Assembly: GCF_029626155.1 (NCBI RefSeq)
Contig: NZ_JARUBL010000001.1
Location: 7,756,816-7,820,815 of the forward strand
DNA: 64,000 nt
Source of the DNA: Solwaraspora sp. WMMD1047
GTDB lineage: Bacteria > Actinomycetota > Actinomycetes > Mycobacteriales > Micromonosporaceae
Direction of reading: 5' to 3'
Below are positions 62,701 through 64,000 of this stretch, piece after piece; position 1 is the stretch's first letter, and every line of letters begins with the position of its first letter. Under the pieces are notes generated by a model. It was not told where the DNA came from, did no database searches, and worked only from the letters and a program-made list of their open reading frames with translations. A program made the position numbers and the translations under genes.

Positions 62701-63594
62701 GTGACCGTGCCCGGCCAAGACCCTGGTCCGACGCCGCCGACCGCCCACCGGACGGACGGCCCCCGCACCGGCCGGCGCCGGCTCACCGGCGCGCACCGCG
62801 CGGAAGGGCTGGCCGGTCCGACCCGGCGCTACCTGTTCATCGTCGGGCTGCTGGCCGGGACCTCCTCGCTGCCCATCCTGGCCGCGATCAGCGCCGGATC
62901 GGCCACCGTCAGCGGGTTCACGCCGCCGACGGGCACCACCCCGTTCGTCGCTCCGCCGCCCAGCCGGCCGTTCGTGGTCGTACCGCTGCCGCCGACCATG
63001 CCGGCCGACGGACCGTTCGGGCCGGGCGATCCCGGCATGACCTCGACGTGGCAGGTGGGGGCGCCGACCGCCGGCACCCGCTCGGGCATCGGCCCGGCGG
63101 CACCGGTCACGCCGCGGCCCCCGCGACCGGCGCCGGAACCTGCCCCGGAACCTGTCCCCCCGGCGCCACCGCCGTTGCCCACCGCCCCGGCCCCGACTCC
63201 CGCGCCACCCGCATCGACCCCCTCCGCCCCGCCGCCACCCCAGTCCCCCGAGCCGACACCGACCGAACCCACGCCCCCCGCGCCCTCCGATCCACCCGCG
63301 CCTCCCGACCCGTCGACGCCCCCCGGATCACCGGCACCGTCTCCCACCCCCTCAGGCCCGCCGGCACCATCCGAGACGCCCGCACCACCCGAGACGCCGG
63401 CGCCATCTGACATGCCCACGCCGTCCGAGCCGCCGGCACCATCCGGACCACCCACCCCGACGGCGCCCACACCGACCGCTCCCGCGACGCCACCCACCCC
63501 GCCCACACATCCGGCACCGCCGCCCGCGCCCACCACGCCGGCAGAGCCGCACCCCACCCCCGCGCCGACCCCGAGGCTCGCACGCAGCAGCTGA
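62701..63594 (+). CDS. Pro-rich, probably membrane-anchored protein
   Basis: 297 aa from GTG 62701, with GAGGAG 7 bp upstream. A basic start is followed by a hydrophobic segment (RRYLFIVGLLAGTSSLPILAAISAGSATVSG), which is a signal anchor or signal peptide, and then about 220 residues of Pro/Ala/Thr/Ser with dense PxP and APPxP motifs. It resembles cell-wall-spanning or mucin-like stalks. No functional domain is visible, and repeats may make the sequence prone to length change. A different frame, 62652-63410, is rejected. Confidence 0.72.
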   Translation: MTVPGQDPGPTPPTAHRTDGPRTGRRRLTGAHRAEGLAGPTRRYLFIVGLLAGTSSLPILAAISAGSATVSGFTPPTGTTPFVAPPPSRPFVVVPLPPTMPADGPFGPGDPGMTSTWQVGAPTAGTRSGIGPAAPVTPRPPRPAPEPAPEPVPPAPPPLPTAPAPTPAPPASTPSAPPPPQSPEPTPTEPTPPAPSDPPAPPDPSTPPGSPAPSPTPSGPPAPSETPAPPETPAPSDMPTPSEPPAPSGPPTPTAPTPTAPATPPTPPTHPAPPPAPTTPAEPHPTPAPTPRLARSS

Positions 63595-63682
63595 CCGAAA
63601 CGCGGTGCGGCCTCCCGAGCCGGTCAGATCCGCGCCCGCAACGCTGGCATGCCGCGATCCCGGTCGTTGATGGCCGGGCCGC

Positions 63683-64000
63683 TCAGTTGTCCGCGCGTTG
63701 GCGCAGCATCGGCGGATGCAGCACGGCGGCTCCGCCGGCCCGGAAGAGGCGGGCCGGCCGGCCCGGCCCGCCCTCGGTGGACCGTCCGGTCCACTCCACG
63801 AAGTCGACGGTTCCGGTGACCTTGCGGTGGAAGTTCCGGGCGTCGAGCTCGCGACCCCAGACGATTTCGTACACCTCGCGGAGCTGGGCGATGGTGAACT
63901 CCGGCGGGCAGAACGCGGTCGCCAGCGAGGTGTACTCCAGTTTGGAGCGGGCCCGGTCCACGCCGTCGGTCACAATCTTGTGGTGGTCGAAGGCGAGCCG
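63683..64000 (-). CDS. NUDIX hydrolase, C-terminal part (window edge truncates the N-terminus)
   Basis: The frame is open to the window end (codons before 63973 read RLAFDHHKIVTDGVDRARSKLEYT). The residues (LAFDHHKIVTDGVDRARSKL, then FTIAQLREVYEIVWGRELDARNFHRKVTG and PARLFRAG) match the C-terminal winged-helix of NrtR/ADP-ribose-binding NUDIX proteins, which control NAD metabolism or act as ADP-ribose hydrolases. The NUDIX box lies outside the window, so activity cannot be assessed. Confidence 0.8.
   Translation of the reverse strand, partial: RLAFDHHKIVTDGVDRARSKLEYTSLATAFCPPEFTIAQLREVYEIVWGRELDARNFHRKVTGTVDFVEWTGRSTEGGPGRPARLFRAGGAAVLHPPMLRQRADN

Noticed and set aside
62652-63410. 252-aa frame over the Pro-rich gene
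   Set aside because: The 62701 frame has a GAGGAG at 7 bp, a signal-like helix and a coherent Pro-rich composition, whereas this one does not.

Overview
The window is very GC-rich, and genes mostly start at ATG or GTG with strong GGAGG-type ribosome sites. Its gene families are actinobacterial: DUF3151, an HspR/HAIR heat-shock regulon, XRE-DUF5753/DUF397 pairs, an LppU/SCO3897-like protein, DUF6458 and DUF4247/DUF2617/DUF4178. Together these suggest a chromosomal segment of a filamentous actinomycete, most likely Micromonosporaceae (Micromonospora-like). This is inferred from gene content and base composition; no 16S or marker search was possible.

1-12 kb: the 3' end of a diacylglycerol-kinase-like gene, a large EspI-like ParA/MinD ATPase with a long repetitive proline-rich N-terminus, DUF3151, a LOG-family protein, class II fructose-bisphosphate aldolase, a small 'holin-family' membrane protein, a class II aldolase/adducin protein, an ArsR regulator, pyrE, an SDR and two tetraspan proteins with Gly/Pro-rich tails. 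12-17.8 kb: a tightly coupled minus-strand cluster (DUF4178, DUF2617, DUF4247, DUF350, an unknown membrane protein and a membrane-anchored spermidine-synthase-like protein), followed by a third tetraspan paralogue.

17.8-28 kb: the chaperone block. clpB and the dnaK-grpE-dnaJ-hspR operon lie on the minus strand, and clpB and dnaK each have an HspR-type inverted repeat (HAIR) upstream. Between them is a KhtT/KhtU-like K+/H+ antiporter pair, divergent from clpB. 28-41.6 kb: two dynamin-like GTPases, a conserved unknown protein, a phosphoribosyltransferase-like protein, a SpoIIE/PP2C phosphatase, a long acyl-CoA dehydrogenase with a double dyad operator, two DUF6458 paralogues around a SixA-like phosphatase, Uma2, an SPFH/Band-7 protein, MmcQ/YjbR and a double-GNAT acetyltransferase.

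41.7-49.4 kb is the accessory, defence-like region. It holds a 1093-aa NACHT (STAND) NTPase with a C-terminal leucine-rich repeat array, a coupled pair of small Cys-rich proteins whose second member runs antisense into the NACHT gene, an XRE/DUF397 pair, a Phd/VapC toxin-antitoxin module, and an intact IS4-family element (18-bp terminal repeats, 10-bp target duplication) with a hairpin that would hide the transposase ribosome site. A 46-codon antitoxin-like ORF follows.

49.4-64 kb returns to housekeeping genes: a hemolysin-III/PAQR protein, the 5-oxoprolinase operon pxpB-pxpC-pxpA, a thioredoxin/NHL protein, a 1051-aa repeat-rich LppU-like membrane protein, a 45-aa Arg-rich protein behind a strong AT-rich dyad, a 2-oxo-acid dehydrogenase operon (E1alpha-E1beta-E2), a Pro-rich secreted or anchored protein, and the 3' end of a NUDIX gene. 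The best candidates for new biology are the NACHT locus, the DUF4178-SpeE membrane cluster with its flanking tetraspan paralogues, and the possible coupling of HspR boxes to the divergent genes.
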